Shown here: one piece after another, positions 26,201-35,100 of the stretch | Numbering within the stretch: the stretch's first letter is position 1 | Layout: each line of letters starts with the position of its first letter | DNA from: Pachypanchax playfairii | Lineage: Eukaryota > Chordata > Actinopteri > Cyprinodontiformes > Aplocheilidae | Assembly (NCBI GenBank): GCA_006937955.1 | Contig: SSNP01000044.1 | Location: forward strand, 3,188,356 to 3,252,355 | Reading direction: 5' to 3' | Length of the DNA: 64,000 nt | Made by a program: the position numbers and the translations under genes | The notes under the pieces: generated by a model | Databases searched by the model: none | The model's input: only the letters and a program-made list of their open reading frames with translations | What the model was told of the DNA's origin: nothing

Positions 26201-27125
26201 TTATTTGACTATAAAGTCCACAGCACACAAAGTACACAGATATAACAGCTTTCATACGACGTCCCTGTTACATGTCACAAAACTGAGCAGCTTAACTTGA
26301 TATAATTACAGTTTCATCAGTTCCTGTCGAGTCCATTTCACTCAAAACAACAAAAACTGACCAAACAATTACGAAACACAAACAGGGAAAATATTCAACA
26401 TAAAACTGGAAACAAATACCTGCCAATTTAAAAATTAAAGCATATAAACAAATTTAGACAAACATTATTTGTTTCCTACAACCTTGTTGCCTGCACCTAA
26501 TTTATATTTTACTTATTAGTGTTTTAAATCTCCGTCGGAAAATAACTAACATCTGTTTAATTAAACCTGTACAAAATAGCAGTATGTTGTGGTATGAAAG
26601 TTAGAAAAAAATACAGAAATAATATCCAGCTATCAAATAACTGGAAATAAATGACACAAGCGTAAAGTTTTATTTAAAGTTTGGCTATTCAGGCCTAACT
26701 GACGTTAGCCTGTTAGCTTAGCATGTTTAACAAGATGGATATACACAAATACGTTTGAAGACAAGACTGTCAGTCCCAACTGACACCATCTCTGTGTGTG
26801 TCTTAGCTTCACGTTTCTTCCTATGTCAGCTGTTTATTTGTTAAGTTGCATATTTGACGGAACAACCGAAGTGGATCAGTTTTTGTTTACGTAGCTAGCC
26901 TGTTAGCTTCCAGCACACACCTCCCCCCCTCACTCCACTCCGCCTCTCTGGGTTTTTGCCCCAGCTGTTCTAGAGTTACCGAAACACCGGTGGACACTCA
27001 CTCGGCCTCGGCCGGGATCGCTGTGGGCTCATGTCGATGTTGAGGTCGATTCTCCGGCGAGCTTCTTCATTTTCCTGCTTTAGCCTCTCCTCGATTCGCG
27101 ACAGTCTCTGTTCCAACGACGACAT
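5106..27125 (-). CDS. map2k7: map2k7: MAP kinase kinase 7 (MKK7), complete, 11 coding exons
   Basis: Dual-specificity kinase that phosphorylates the JNK activation loop in the cytoplasm and nucleus. Coding exons in order: 27002-27125, 21360-21498, 20983-21049, 19644-19757, 17561-17680, 17263-17370, 16989-17168, 15611-15691, 15053-15195, 5336-5381, 5106-5249. They sum to 1266 nt, giving 421 residues plus TAG; human MKK7 is about the same length. All junctions are GT-AG and all phases agree. The N-terminus has the basic-hydrophobic JNK-docking motif RRRIDLNIDM (residues 23-32). The kinase domain shows GSGTCG at 126-131, the AVK lysine at 148, HRD at 240-242, DFG at 260-262 and the MKK7 activation loop SKAKT with Ser270 and Thr274. 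The tail YEVLEVDVAGWF (382-393) is the DVD docking site for MAP3Ks. The only odd point is the roughly 9.7-kb intron 9, full of minisatellite. The activation loop and docking motifs separate it from MKK4. Confidence 0.97.
5336..5381 (-). CDS. map2k7: map2k7 coding exon 10
   Basis: Completes codon 359 (Cys) and encodes LTKDHRKRPKYHQLL, the conserved end of the kinase C-lobe. It lies about 9.7 kb from exon 9, on the far side of the minisatellite. Only 46 bp, with good CAG acceptor and GTAAAT donor. Confidence 0.95.
5382..15052 (-). other. map2k7 intron 9, almost entirely minisatellite
   Basis: About 9.7 kb with GTAAGT donor and CAG acceptor. Only about 220 bp at the 5' side (14830-15052) and 130 bp at the 3' side are single-copy. 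No nested gene was seen. Confidence 0.95.
5513..14829. repeat. 9.3-kb minisatellite, 19-bp core with optional 13-bp insert
   Basis: Every unit carries the 19-bp core GTAGGTTTATTAATCAACC or a close variant. Most also carry a 13-bp block GCAGATCGACTCT, giving a 32-bp unit; short 19-bp units without the block are scattered throughout. Length implies roughly 300-330 units. Variants are linked: ACGG tends to occur with GACCCTG, and ACCG with GACTCTG. A CAGGTCGACTC form and a TAGATCGACTC form also occur in runs, which suggests higher-order duplication. Read on the map2k7 sense strand the core contains AATAAA. Confidence 0.98.
15053..15195 (-). CDS. map2k7: map2k7 coding exon 9
   Basis: Encodes residues 312-358 and two bases of codon 359. 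If intron 9 is not removed, the reading frame passes TGG and meets TAA at once inside the GTAAGT donor, giving a 359-residue product. Confidence 0.96.
15196..15610 (-). other. map2k7 intron 8
   Basis: A 415-bp intron between exons 8 and 9. AT-rich single-copy sequence; I see no feature in it beyond the splice sites. Confidence 0.9.
15611..15691 (-). CDS. map2k7: map2k7 coding exon 8
   Basis: Encodes residues 285-311 with the PE of the APE motif, DPTKPDYDIRADVWSLG and the start of helix F. Phase 0 at both ends. Confidence 0.97.
15692..16988 (-). other. map2k7 intron 7
   Basis: A 1.3-kb intron. No recognisable coding or repeat feature. The short open frames here show no protein similarity that I can recognise. 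Confidence 0.9.
16989..17168 (-). CDS. map2k7: map2k7 coding exon 7 (catalytic and activation loops)
   Basis: Encodes residues 225-284. It holds HRDVKPSN (catalytic loop), DFG at 260-262 and the phosphorylated activation motif SKAKT (Ser270, Thr274), which is specific to MKK7 among MAP2Ks. Donor GTGAGA. Confidence 0.98.
17263..17370 (-). CDS. map2k7: map2k7 coding exon 6
   Basis: Encodes residues 189-224, including TDVFIAMELMGTCAEKLKKR and GPIPERILGKMTVA, the hinge and first part of the C-lobe. ACAG acceptor, GTAAGT donor. Confidence 0.97.
17561..17680 (-). CDS. map2k7: map2k7 coding exon 5 (helix C)
   Basis: Encodes residues 149-188, starting QMRRTGNKDENKRILMDLDV, the conserved helix-C region. 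CAG acceptor, GTGAGT donor, phase 0 at both ends. Confidence 0.97.
17681..19643 (-). other. map2k7 intron 4
   Basis: A 2-kb intron separating the AVK lysine exon from helix C. The only structured element is the hAT-like MITE at 19304-19516, which lies within 350 bp of exon 4. Confidence 0.9.
19296..19524. mobile_element. hAT-like MITE (213 bp) with perfect 8-bp target duplication
   Basis: The element at 19304-19516 is a long near-palindrome. Its ends, beginning CAGGGGTCTCAAACTCCAGG, are repeated in inverted orientation. CTCTAGAC directly flanks both ends (19296-19303 and 19517-19524), an 8-bp target-site duplication typical of hAT transposons. It has no coding capacity. Confidence 0.92.
19644..19757 (-). 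CDS. map2k7: map2k7 coding exon 4 (glycine loop, AVK lysine)
   Basis: Encodes residues 111-148. It contains the nucleotide-binding loop GSGTCG and ends with the AVK catalytic lysine immediately before the GTAAGA donor. Confidence 0.97.
19758..20982 (-). other. map2k7 intron 3
   Basis: A 1.2-kb intron. Its right two thirds are the decayed Tc1-like element at about 20100-20890; the remainder is single-copy. Confidence 0.88.
20100..20890 (+). mobile_element. Decayed Tc1/mariner-like transposon remnant
   Basis: Broken plus-strand frames resemble a Tc1-like transposase. QTIQNHQSGLRVRRP near 20270-20320 looks like the DNA-binding part. REQLLETGVPGMEG followed by LSPDLNHIETL near 20700-20790, then QQTISRLVNIMRRQRQ near 20815-20860, look like the last third of the catalytic domain. 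The frame is interrupted many times, and the DDE region reads FMDPDHPG where the family has an acidic residue followed by NARPH-like sequence. Inverted ends were not resolved. Confidence 0.75.
20983..21049 (-). CDS. map2k7: map2k7 coding exon 3
   Basis: Completes codon 88 and encodes residues 89-110 (VEIDQKLQEIMKQTGYLKID and GQ), the linker before the kinase domain. Acceptor ACAG, donor GTGAGA. Ends in phase 0. Confidence 0.95.
21360..21498 (-). CDS. map2k7: map2k7 coding exon 2 (proline/serine-rich docking region)
   Basis: Encodes residues 42-87 and the first two bases of codon 88, including LQLPLANDGGSRS and RPRHALTLP, which align with the second docking site of vertebrate MKK7. Acceptor CAG at 21500-21499, donor GTATGT. 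Confidence 0.93.
24464..24730. mobile_element. hAT-like MITE (251 bp)
   Basis: The element at 24472-24722 begins CAGGGGTCACCAAC and ends in the matching inverted GTTGGTGACCCCTG. It is flanked by CATTAGCC on the left and CATTAGAC on the right, an 8-bp duplication with one mismatch. Non-coding, and related in its ends to the element at 19304-19516. Confidence 0.88.
25235..25282 (-). CDS. map2k7: map2k7 alternative cassette exon (48 bp)
   Basis: The minus strand has a TAG acceptor, 48 bp of coding sequence and a GTATCA donor. In the frame set by exon 1 it reads IIVIQLSPAPAPSQRAA, where the first and last residues are shared with exons 1 and 2. This nearly matches the extra segment of a human MKK7 isoform at the same place. 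The exon is symmetric (phase 1 to phase 1), so including or skipping it keeps the frame, giving 437 or 421 residues. Confidence 0.9.
27002..27125 (-). CDS. map2k7: map2k7 coding exon 1 (start codon, D1 docking motif)
   Basis: Starts at the ATG reading MSSLEQRLSRIEERLKQE, the conserved MKK7 amino terminus, and ends in phase 1 at a GTGAGT donor. It encodes residues 1-41, including the first JNK-docking site. No upstream in-frame ATG with MKK7-like sequence was seen, so this start is well supported. Confidence 0.95.
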
Positions 27126-27830
27126 CTTGAAAAATGGAGCGGCTCCCAGCAGAACTCACGACTTCCCTCGCTGGTGGCGAGAGGAGCAACACGCTGGACG
27201 CTTTTTACATCACAACATCTCAGATCTCAATGGTAAAAATCCTGCTGGATTTCCAGACTGACATTGATGATGTGGGTTTATCTGCATAGAAACAAAAACA
27301 TCTGCACTGATTTTATTCTGCAGGATAAATAAATGTGTAACCTTAGCATTTTATAAGTGTATATTAAGGGGGAGAATGAGGGAAGTTTTTTGTGAGGGGG
27401 TTAAATAGGGTCAGCTTGTGTTTTCTTTTAAAATTATGTGTTTTATTAATTTATTTTAATGTTCTGCAGTTGGGAATTATAGAGCTTCAGTCAGGTACGA
27501 GGCAGATTAATGTTGTTGTTGTACATAGTCCCTGTTAAATCAACTTTATATTATCTTTGGAACAAAAGGATCAACATCATGTTTGTGTAGATTCTCAGTC
27601 GTCCAGAACAACGTCTATCCAAACTGTGAAAACTGAAAAGGGACTGGACTTTTTGGATTTTTTTTTTTTGGATTCACCTCATGTGGTAAAAATACAGGTT
27701 ATACAGATTTACAGGGTTATTTCACCTAAAAGTTTAAAGTGAACTGCTGATGCAGCAGGTTGGTTTCATTTACTGAAACGTCATTGCAGCAACTCTAAAT
27801 GATTCTCAGTAGTTTGTTTGACATCCCTCG
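27126..27830. promoter_or_regulatory. Upstream region of map2k7 (5' UTR and probable promoter)
   Basis: This lies directly upstream of the map2k7 start codon on the minus strand. The first 110 bp are GC-richer than the surroundings and probably form the 5' UTR. No TATA box could be placed with confidence; the transcription start is not determined. Confidence 0.4.
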
Positions 27831-28120
27831 TGCTTTTATGCTGCCTGACAATGTCAGGACATTCTCCTTATGAGATGATGGATGGTGTCCTGGAGTATCT
27901 CCTCCCAGATCCTGATCAGAGCATCACTGAACACCTGGACAGTCTGAGGTGTAACCTGGAGGTGTTGGATGGATCTAAACACAATGTTCCAGAGATGTTC
28001 TACTGGATTTAGATCAGGTGAGCATGGAGAACAAGTCAGTGGTATCAACTCCTTCATCCTCCAGGAACTACCCACGTATTCTTACCACATGAGGCATCAT
28101 CCTGCACTGGGAGGAGGAGA
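27830..28120 (-). mobile_element. Tc1-like transposase C-terminal fragment
   Basis: On the minus strand a 73-codon frame (27854-28075) contains CSPDLNPVEHLW and then ALIRIWEEI and DTIHHLIRRM. This is the order found in the last quarter of Tc1/mariner transposases, including the final catalytic glutamate in the NPVEHLW motif. The rest of the element is missing. Confidence 0.8.
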
Positions 28121-30169
28121 CAAGTGTACTATTCCAAAATGACTCTATTCATCCTATATGACCCTTTATTCATTGTTTTAGTTTTACTAATATTTATATA
28201 TTTCCGATGTTTATAATGTGGCATCACGCAGAAAAAACATCACCTGAAAATTAGGAAAATGGGTGAAAAATTGCAAAAAACCCAACCCAGATTTACATGT
28301 GACAAAAGCGTCCGTCTTTCTCGTGTGTGTGTGGAATTACCAGTGTAAGTGTCTGTGCTTGTGTTTTTGTCACAAAATGTACTTGAAAATGACCCCCCCC
28401 CCCCCCACACACACACACAGAAATCTGGATTTGCTGCACTGAACTGGGTAAGGAGTTTTTTTCCTCTCTGTTGCTTCCACATGGAATATGATGCAAAAGG
28501 ACTGGAAACAGAACTTCTTTCCCAGACTGAGAGTTCTTGAGAAAGCCTCTTTAACTTGTAACTGCTTTTCTTAAATTGTTCATTGTTTTAATTTAAACTA
28601 TTTGCTGCCCCGAAAAGGTGTTTTTAATCTCCATGAGACATTCCTGGTTAAATAAAGATTAAATAAATAGACACCCAGCCATGTAACCTGGCAACAGCAT
28701 GCATTTAGGGGTGGGTGGGGACAGGAGAGGAGCATCAAGGAGCTGGGATTCATCAAATACATACACGTACTTACACACAGACAGACTCACTTTACTCACT
28801 GACACAACAAAAGAAACATAGACAGCCATCTACATCAATCCGCTTTGATATGTGAGGAACTGAGTGCTCTCTGAACCTGCAGTGACCCTGAGAAGTGGTC
28901 AGCCCAGCCCCCAGCAAGCTAGCCAACATAAACCAACCCCCCCACCACCCGGGCCATAATGTCTTGTGATGCGTCACATGCTAAAGTTACTACAATACAA
29001 GCGTGACCTTTTCATGTCTGTCACATGAGCTCAGAGTGGACCTGCTCTCATCTCTGAAAAGCAGAGGGTTCCACTGCTGGACCTGCCAAATCTGGTGTTT
29101 TCAAGCTCCACGATTCCAGGCAGTGATAACAGGGACCACTAGAGGCCACGGGACCCTCATGAAGTCTGATTCAGGGTCAGAGATGTTTATGCTAGTGGTC
29201 TGCTGGAGGTCACTTTGTAGGTCTTGTTGTGTTTTAGTGTTTTATTACTTTGCTGTTTTTGTTAACATTTTACCATTTTATAGCAAGTTTATAATTTTAT
29301 ATTAAGTTGGAGCAGAAAACTTTAATGAATAAAGGCGTCTCTGGGCTGTTCAGCTTGGTAAGGATCATGAAGCTGCGTAAAAACAAAACAAGGCAAGACA
29401 GTCTTACCAAAACCCTGATACTCAACACCAAAACATCTGAGAAGGTTCTGTTCCCAGGGTGTAGACCGGACATTAGAGGAGACAGGCGGTGATCACGCCA
29501 CTCTGTATTTGTCCATAATAATAATTGTGTATCATGAACTTTATTAACCAGATCAACAACCAATGGCTGAATCCGTTGCAACAGGGAAGTGGCCCTGATT
29601 AGCTGAATGGGTTAATTAACCGATACCATGAACCAATAATTAAAATGTTGAAACTCTCAATAATTTTACAGAAACTGTTTATTTTTCACTTAATATTTGA
29701 TGTTTTTATCGAGTTCACCATCATTTCTTGTAACAAGCAGAGAAGAATAAAAAAACCTGTCTTCAATTTATTGTATTTAGTATTCATTAAGTATCAGTAT
29801 CATATCTGTTTGGAAAAAAGAGGTATTTTTTACTGATTTTTTTCTGATGAAAACATTTTATCACAGACAATCAAACTAAATTCCCTTAAATTTAAAACAT
29901 ACAGTAACTAACATTTTTCTCTTGGACTTTGTGATGAACATCAACCAAATCTTACGTCCCAACATGTTTTCATATGAAAATAACGGGGCTGAATGAAGGA
30001 AAGTGAAACGACTTGTTATGTTTTGATTATTTTCCTCACGGAGAAATATTGAGTTAAAAGTATGAGATGAAAATTAAGACTGAAAATAAGTAAAATAACA
30101 TGAAAGATTTGGTCTAAAACACCAACAGCTTCAACTTCTGGGTATACTTTGGGTTAACTAACCCAATAT
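28121..30169. other. Intergenic spacer with simple repeats and a MITE fragment
   Basis: Contains a poly-C/CA run near 28391-28421 and a decayed element at about 29610-29830. No gene recognised; open frames here are short and lack protein-like composition. Confidence 0.7.
29610..29830. mobile_element. Decayed copy of the GATACC-type MITE
   Basis: From TTAACCGATACCATGAAC through TTTTTCACTT and CAAGCAGAGAAGAA to TATCAGTATCA and TTTGGAAAAA, this stretch follows the same order of blocks as 61310-61570. The two are diverged copies of one family; the outer ends of this copy are lost. Confidence 0.75.
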
Positions 30170-31046
30170 GTTGCTGCAGATTTGTCGGCTGCACATCCAT
30201 GATGCGAATCTCCCGTTCCACCACATCCCAAAGATGCTCTATTGGATTGAGATCTGGTGACTGTGGAGGCCATTTGAGTACAGTGAACTCATTGTCATGT
30301 TCAAGAAACCAGTCCGAGATGATTCCAGCTTTATGACATGGCGCATTATCCTGCTGAAAGTAGCCATCAGAAGTTGGGTACATTGTGGTCATAAAGGGAT
30401 GGACATGGTCAGCAACAATACTCAGGTAGGCTGTGGCGTTGTAACGATGCTCAATTGGTACCAAGGGGCCCAAAGAGTGCCAAGAAAATATTCCCCACAC
30501 CATTACACCACCACCACCAGCCTGAACCGTTGATACAAGGCAGGATGGATCCATGCTTTCATGTTGTTGACGCCAAATTCTGACCCTACCATCCGAATGT
30601 CGCAGCAGAAATCGAGACTCATCAGACCAGGCAACGTTTTTCCAATCTTCTATTGTCCAATTTCGATGAGCTTGTGCAAATTGTAGCCTCAGTTTCCTGT
30701 TCTTAGCTGAAAGGAGTGGCACCCGGCGTGGTCTTCTGCTGCTGTAGCCCATCTGCCTCAAAGTTCGACGTACTGTGCGTTCAGAGATGCTCTTCTGCCT
30801 ACCTTGGTTGTAACGAGTGGTTATTTGAGTCACTGTTGCCTTTCTATCAGCTCGAACCAGTCTGGCCATTCTCCTCTGACCTCTGGCATCAACAAGGCAT
30901 TTTCGCCCACAGAACTGCTGCTCACTGGATATTTTACCTTTTTCAGACAATTCTCTGATGGTTGTGTTTGAAACTCCCAGTAGATCAGCAGTTTCTGAAA
31001 TATTCAGACCAGCCCGTCTGAAACTAACAACCATGTTCAAAATCAT
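30114..31046 (-). pseudogene. Tc1-like DD36E transposase, near-complete frame but truncated
   Basis: A 310-codon open frame. Residues 10-110 form the paired-like DNA-binding region (RAGLNISETADLLGVS, with GRKCLVDARGQRRMARLVRA after it). The catalytic triad is visible as WSDESRF (Asp142), FQQDNAPCH (Asp233) and SPDLNPIEHLW (Glu270). There are 36 residues between the last two, which fits the DD36E group of Tc1/mariner. Two defects suggest it is inactive. A few codons appear to be missing between the first helices (TTIRELSEKGKIS is shorter than in relatives), and after QPTNLQQ (residue 292) the sequence turns into unrelated codons, removing the C-terminal segment. Otherwise there are no stops, so decay is recent. 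Confidence 0.9.
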
Positions 31047-31210
31047 TTAAATCACCTCTCTTCCTGATGCTGGTTTGAACTGCAGCAGATCGTCTTGACC
31101 ACGCCTACATGCATAAATGCATTGAGCTACCGCCATGTGATTGGCTGATTAGAAATATGTGTTAACGAGCAGTTGGACAGGTGTGCCTAATAAAGTGGCC
31201 AGTGAGTGTA
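30170..31210 (-). mobile_element. Tc1/mariner transposon, DD36E type, left end truncated
   Basis: The right end carries a Tc1-style terminus (CACTCACTGGCCACTTTATT on the minus strand, ending near 31210), followed inward by an untranslated leader and the transposase frame. The opposite terminus is absent: similarity to the family stops at about 30170, so the element cannot have two intact ends. Confidence 0.9.
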
Positions 31211-32106
31211 TATTATTGTATAGTAGATAATGGACAATCTCACTTTGACACAATATGTTAATAATAATAAAATAAGACAAAATATTCACTCAAGGATTTC
31301 TTTATGAAAGAAGTCTCATACATTCCATGATTCTATATCATCAAACACAAGATCAGTCAAATCCAAACATCCAGACTCACAACCAACCCGTCCTGTACAC
31401 AAAGTATTCTAAATGATTTCAGCCTTTATTTGTGCTTTTGGATCATTTATCTTTCTGCTCTTTTCAGGTTGTTGATAGAAATGTAAGTTCTCATGGCTGA
31501 AAGTTCTCTGACTGGACCACTTAAAGAAAAGTGCCCAATAAAGTATGTTTTACTTCTTGTTTTGCAGATTTTCTGATCATGATTACATCAAATACTGGGA
31601 ACCAAATCCTGCAGATCTCAGAAAAACACGTCAGATTAAAGGTTTCTTAGTCTCGGAGGGAAATGTCTTTAGTTTGTGTTCACAAAAATCTGGGCGAGTC
31701 TCAAACCCACAACCTGACGCATCACAGTTTAGTGTTCTGATGTTTTATTTCAGTTTGCAACGTGTCTCATGTATTCATCGTTTTTATGTACTACACTGTT
31801 AAAGCAAACTGTTGTTAAAAGTTCTTATTTTGTGCAGGATGCTGCATGAAGAAATCCTTAAAAACAACTCATAAAACTAAATCCTGATAATTATAAGCAG
31901 CACACTTCTAACGTCACAGGTAAAATCCACTGCAGTGTTTTTAAAGCCCAACATTAAAAAAATATTTCCTACAGCACATTGTTGTTGTTTACAAACAGAC
32001 ACAAAATAAAAATAAAACACTTATTGGAACAAATAAAGTAGAAATGTAAGGCATTGGTGAGAGAAGTTGCTGAGAAACCCCTTAACAGTCACCAGCACAC
32101 AGACTA
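31211..32106. other. Spacer between the Tc1 element and the octamer satellite
   Basis: AT-rich single-copy sequence with no recognisable gene or repeat. Confidence 0.75.
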
Positions 32107-35100
32107 CCTGCACAGCTGCACCGATGCACAGCTACACAGCTGCACAGCTACACAGCTGTACCGATGAACAGCTACACAGCTACACAGCTACACAGCTGCA
32201 CAGCTGTACCGATGAACAGCTACACAGCTGCACAGCTACACAGCTGTACCGATGAACAGCTACACAGCTACACAGCTGCACAGCTACACAGCTGTACCGA
32301 TGAACAGCTACACAGCTACACAGCTGCACAGCTACACAGCTGTACCGATGAACAGCTACACAGCTACACAGCTACACAGCTACACAGCTGCACCCCTGCA
32401 CAGCTACACAGCTGCACAGCTACACAGCTGCACTGCTGCACAGCTACACAGCTGCACCCCTGCACAGTTACACAGCTGCACAGCTACACAGATGCACAGC
32501 TACACCCCTGCACAGCTGTACCCCTGCACAGCTGCACCGCTGCACAGCTACACAGCTGCACAGCTACACAGCTGTACCGATGAACAGCTACACAGCTACA
32601 CAGCTGCACAGCTCACAGCTGCACCCCTGCACAGCTACACAGCTGCACCCCTGCACAGTTACACAGCTGCACAGCTACACCCCTGCACAGCTGTACCCCT
32701 GCACAGCTGCACAGCTACACAGATGCATAGCTACACCCCTGCACAGCTGCACCCCTGCACAGCTACACAGCTGCACAGCTACACAGCTGTACCGATGAAC
32801 AGCTACACAGCTACACAGCTGCACAGCTGCACCGCTGCACAGCTGCACAGCTACACAGCTGCACCCCTGCACAGCTACACAGCTGCACAGCTACACAGAT
32901 GCACAGCTACACAGCTACACAGCTACACAGCTGCACAGCTACACAGCTGCACCCCTGCACAGCTGTACCCCTGCACAGCTGCACCCCTGCACAGCTGTAC
33001 CCCTGCACAGCTACACAGCTGCACAGCTACACAGATGCACAGCTGCACAGCTACACAGCTACACAGCTGCACCGCTGCACACCTGCACAGCTACACAGCT
33101 GCACAGCTACACAGCTGTACCGCTGAACAGCTACACAGCTGCACAGCTACACAGCTGCACCCCTGCACAGCTGCACCCCTGCACAGCTACACAGCTGCAC
33201 AGCTACACAGCTGTACCGATGAACAGCTACACAGCTGCACTGCTGCACAGCTACACAGCTGCACCCCTGCACAGCTGTACCCCTGCACAGCTACACAGAT
33301 GCACCACTGCACAGCTACACAGCTGCACAGATGCACCGCTGCACCCCTGCACAGCTACACAGCTGCACAGCTACACAGCTGCACCGATGAACAGCTACAC
33401 AGCTGCACCCCTGCACAGCTACACAGCTGCACAGCTGCACCGCTGCACCGCTACACAGCTACACAGCTGCACCCCTGCACAGCTACACAGCTGCACCGCT
33501 GCACCCCTGCACAGCTACACAGCTGCACAGCTACACAGCTGTACCGATGAACAGCTACACAGCTGCACTGCTACACAGCTGCACCCCTGCACAGCTGCAC
33601 CCCTGCACAGCTACACAGCTGCACAGCTACACCCCTGCACAGCTGCACCGCTGCACAGCTACACAGATGCACCGCTGCACCCCTGCACAGCTACACAGAT
33701 GCACAGCTGCACAGACGCACCGCTGCACCCCTGCACCCCTGCACAGCTACACAGATGCACCGCTGCACCCCTGCACAGCTACACAGCTGCACAGCTACAC
33801 AGCTGTACCGATGAACAGCTACACAGCTACACAGCTACACAGCTACACAGCTGCACCCCTGCACAGCTGTACCCCTGCACAGCTACACAGATGCACCACT
33901 GCACAGCTACACAGCTGCACAGATGCACCGCTGCACCCCTGCACAGCTACACAGATGCACAGCTGCACAGCTGCACAGCTACACAGCTGCACAGCTACAC
34001 AGCTGCACCCCTGCACAGCTACACAGCTGCACAGCTACACAGCTGTACCGATGAACAGCTACACAGCTACACAGCTGCACAGCTACACAGCTGCACCGAT
34101 GCACAGCTACACAGCTACACAGCTACACAGCTACACAGCTGCACCCCTGCACAGCTACACAGCTGCACAGCTACACAGCTGCACAGCTGCACAGCTACAC
34201 AGCTGCACCCCTGCACAGCTGCACCCCTGCACAGCTACACAGCTGCACAGCTACACAGCTGTACCGCTGCACAGCTACACAGCTGCACAGCTGCACAGCT
34301 ACACAGCTGCACCCCTGCACAGCTGTACCCCTGCACAGCTACACAGATGCACCGCTGCACCCCTGCACAGCTACACAGCTGCACAGCTGTACCGATGAAC
34401 AGCTACACAGCTGCACTGCTGCACAGCTACACAGCTGCACAGCTGCACAGCTACACAGCTGCACTGCTGCACAGCTACACAGCTGCACCCCTGCACAGCT
34501 ACACAGCTGCACAGCTACACAGCTACACCCCTGCACAGCTACACAGATGCACCCCTGCACCCCTGCACAGCTACACAGATGCACAGCTGCACAGATACAC
34601 AGCTGCACACCTGCACAGCTGCACCCCTGCACAGCTACACAGCTGCACAGCTACACAGCTGTACCGATGAACAGCTACACAGCTACACAGCTGCACAGCT
34701 ACACAGCTACACAGCTGCACAGCTACACAGCTGCACAGCTGCACAGCTACACAGCTGCACCCCTGCACAGTTACACAGCTGCACAGCTACACCCCTGCAC
34801 AGCTGTACCCCTGCACAGCTGCACAGCTACACAGCTGCACAGCTACACAGATGCACCACTGCACAGCTACACAGCTGCACAGATGCACAGCTACACAGCT
34901 GCACAGCTGCACAGCTACACAGATGCACCACTGCACAGCTACACAGCTACACAGATGCACCGCTGCACCCCTGCACAGCTACACAGATGCACAGCTGCAC
35001 CCCTGCACAGCTACACAGATGCACAGCTGCACCGATGAACAGCTACACAGCTGCACAGCTGCACAGCTACACAGCTGCACCCCTGCACAGCTGCACCGCT

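Larger units (their letters stand above)
21499..27001 (-). other. map2k7 intron 1
   Basis: A 5.5-kb intron holding the cassette exon (25235-25282) and a hAT-like MITE (24472-24722). A 217-codon open frame at 22576-23229 has no similarity I can recognise and is treated as chance. Confidence 0.88.
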
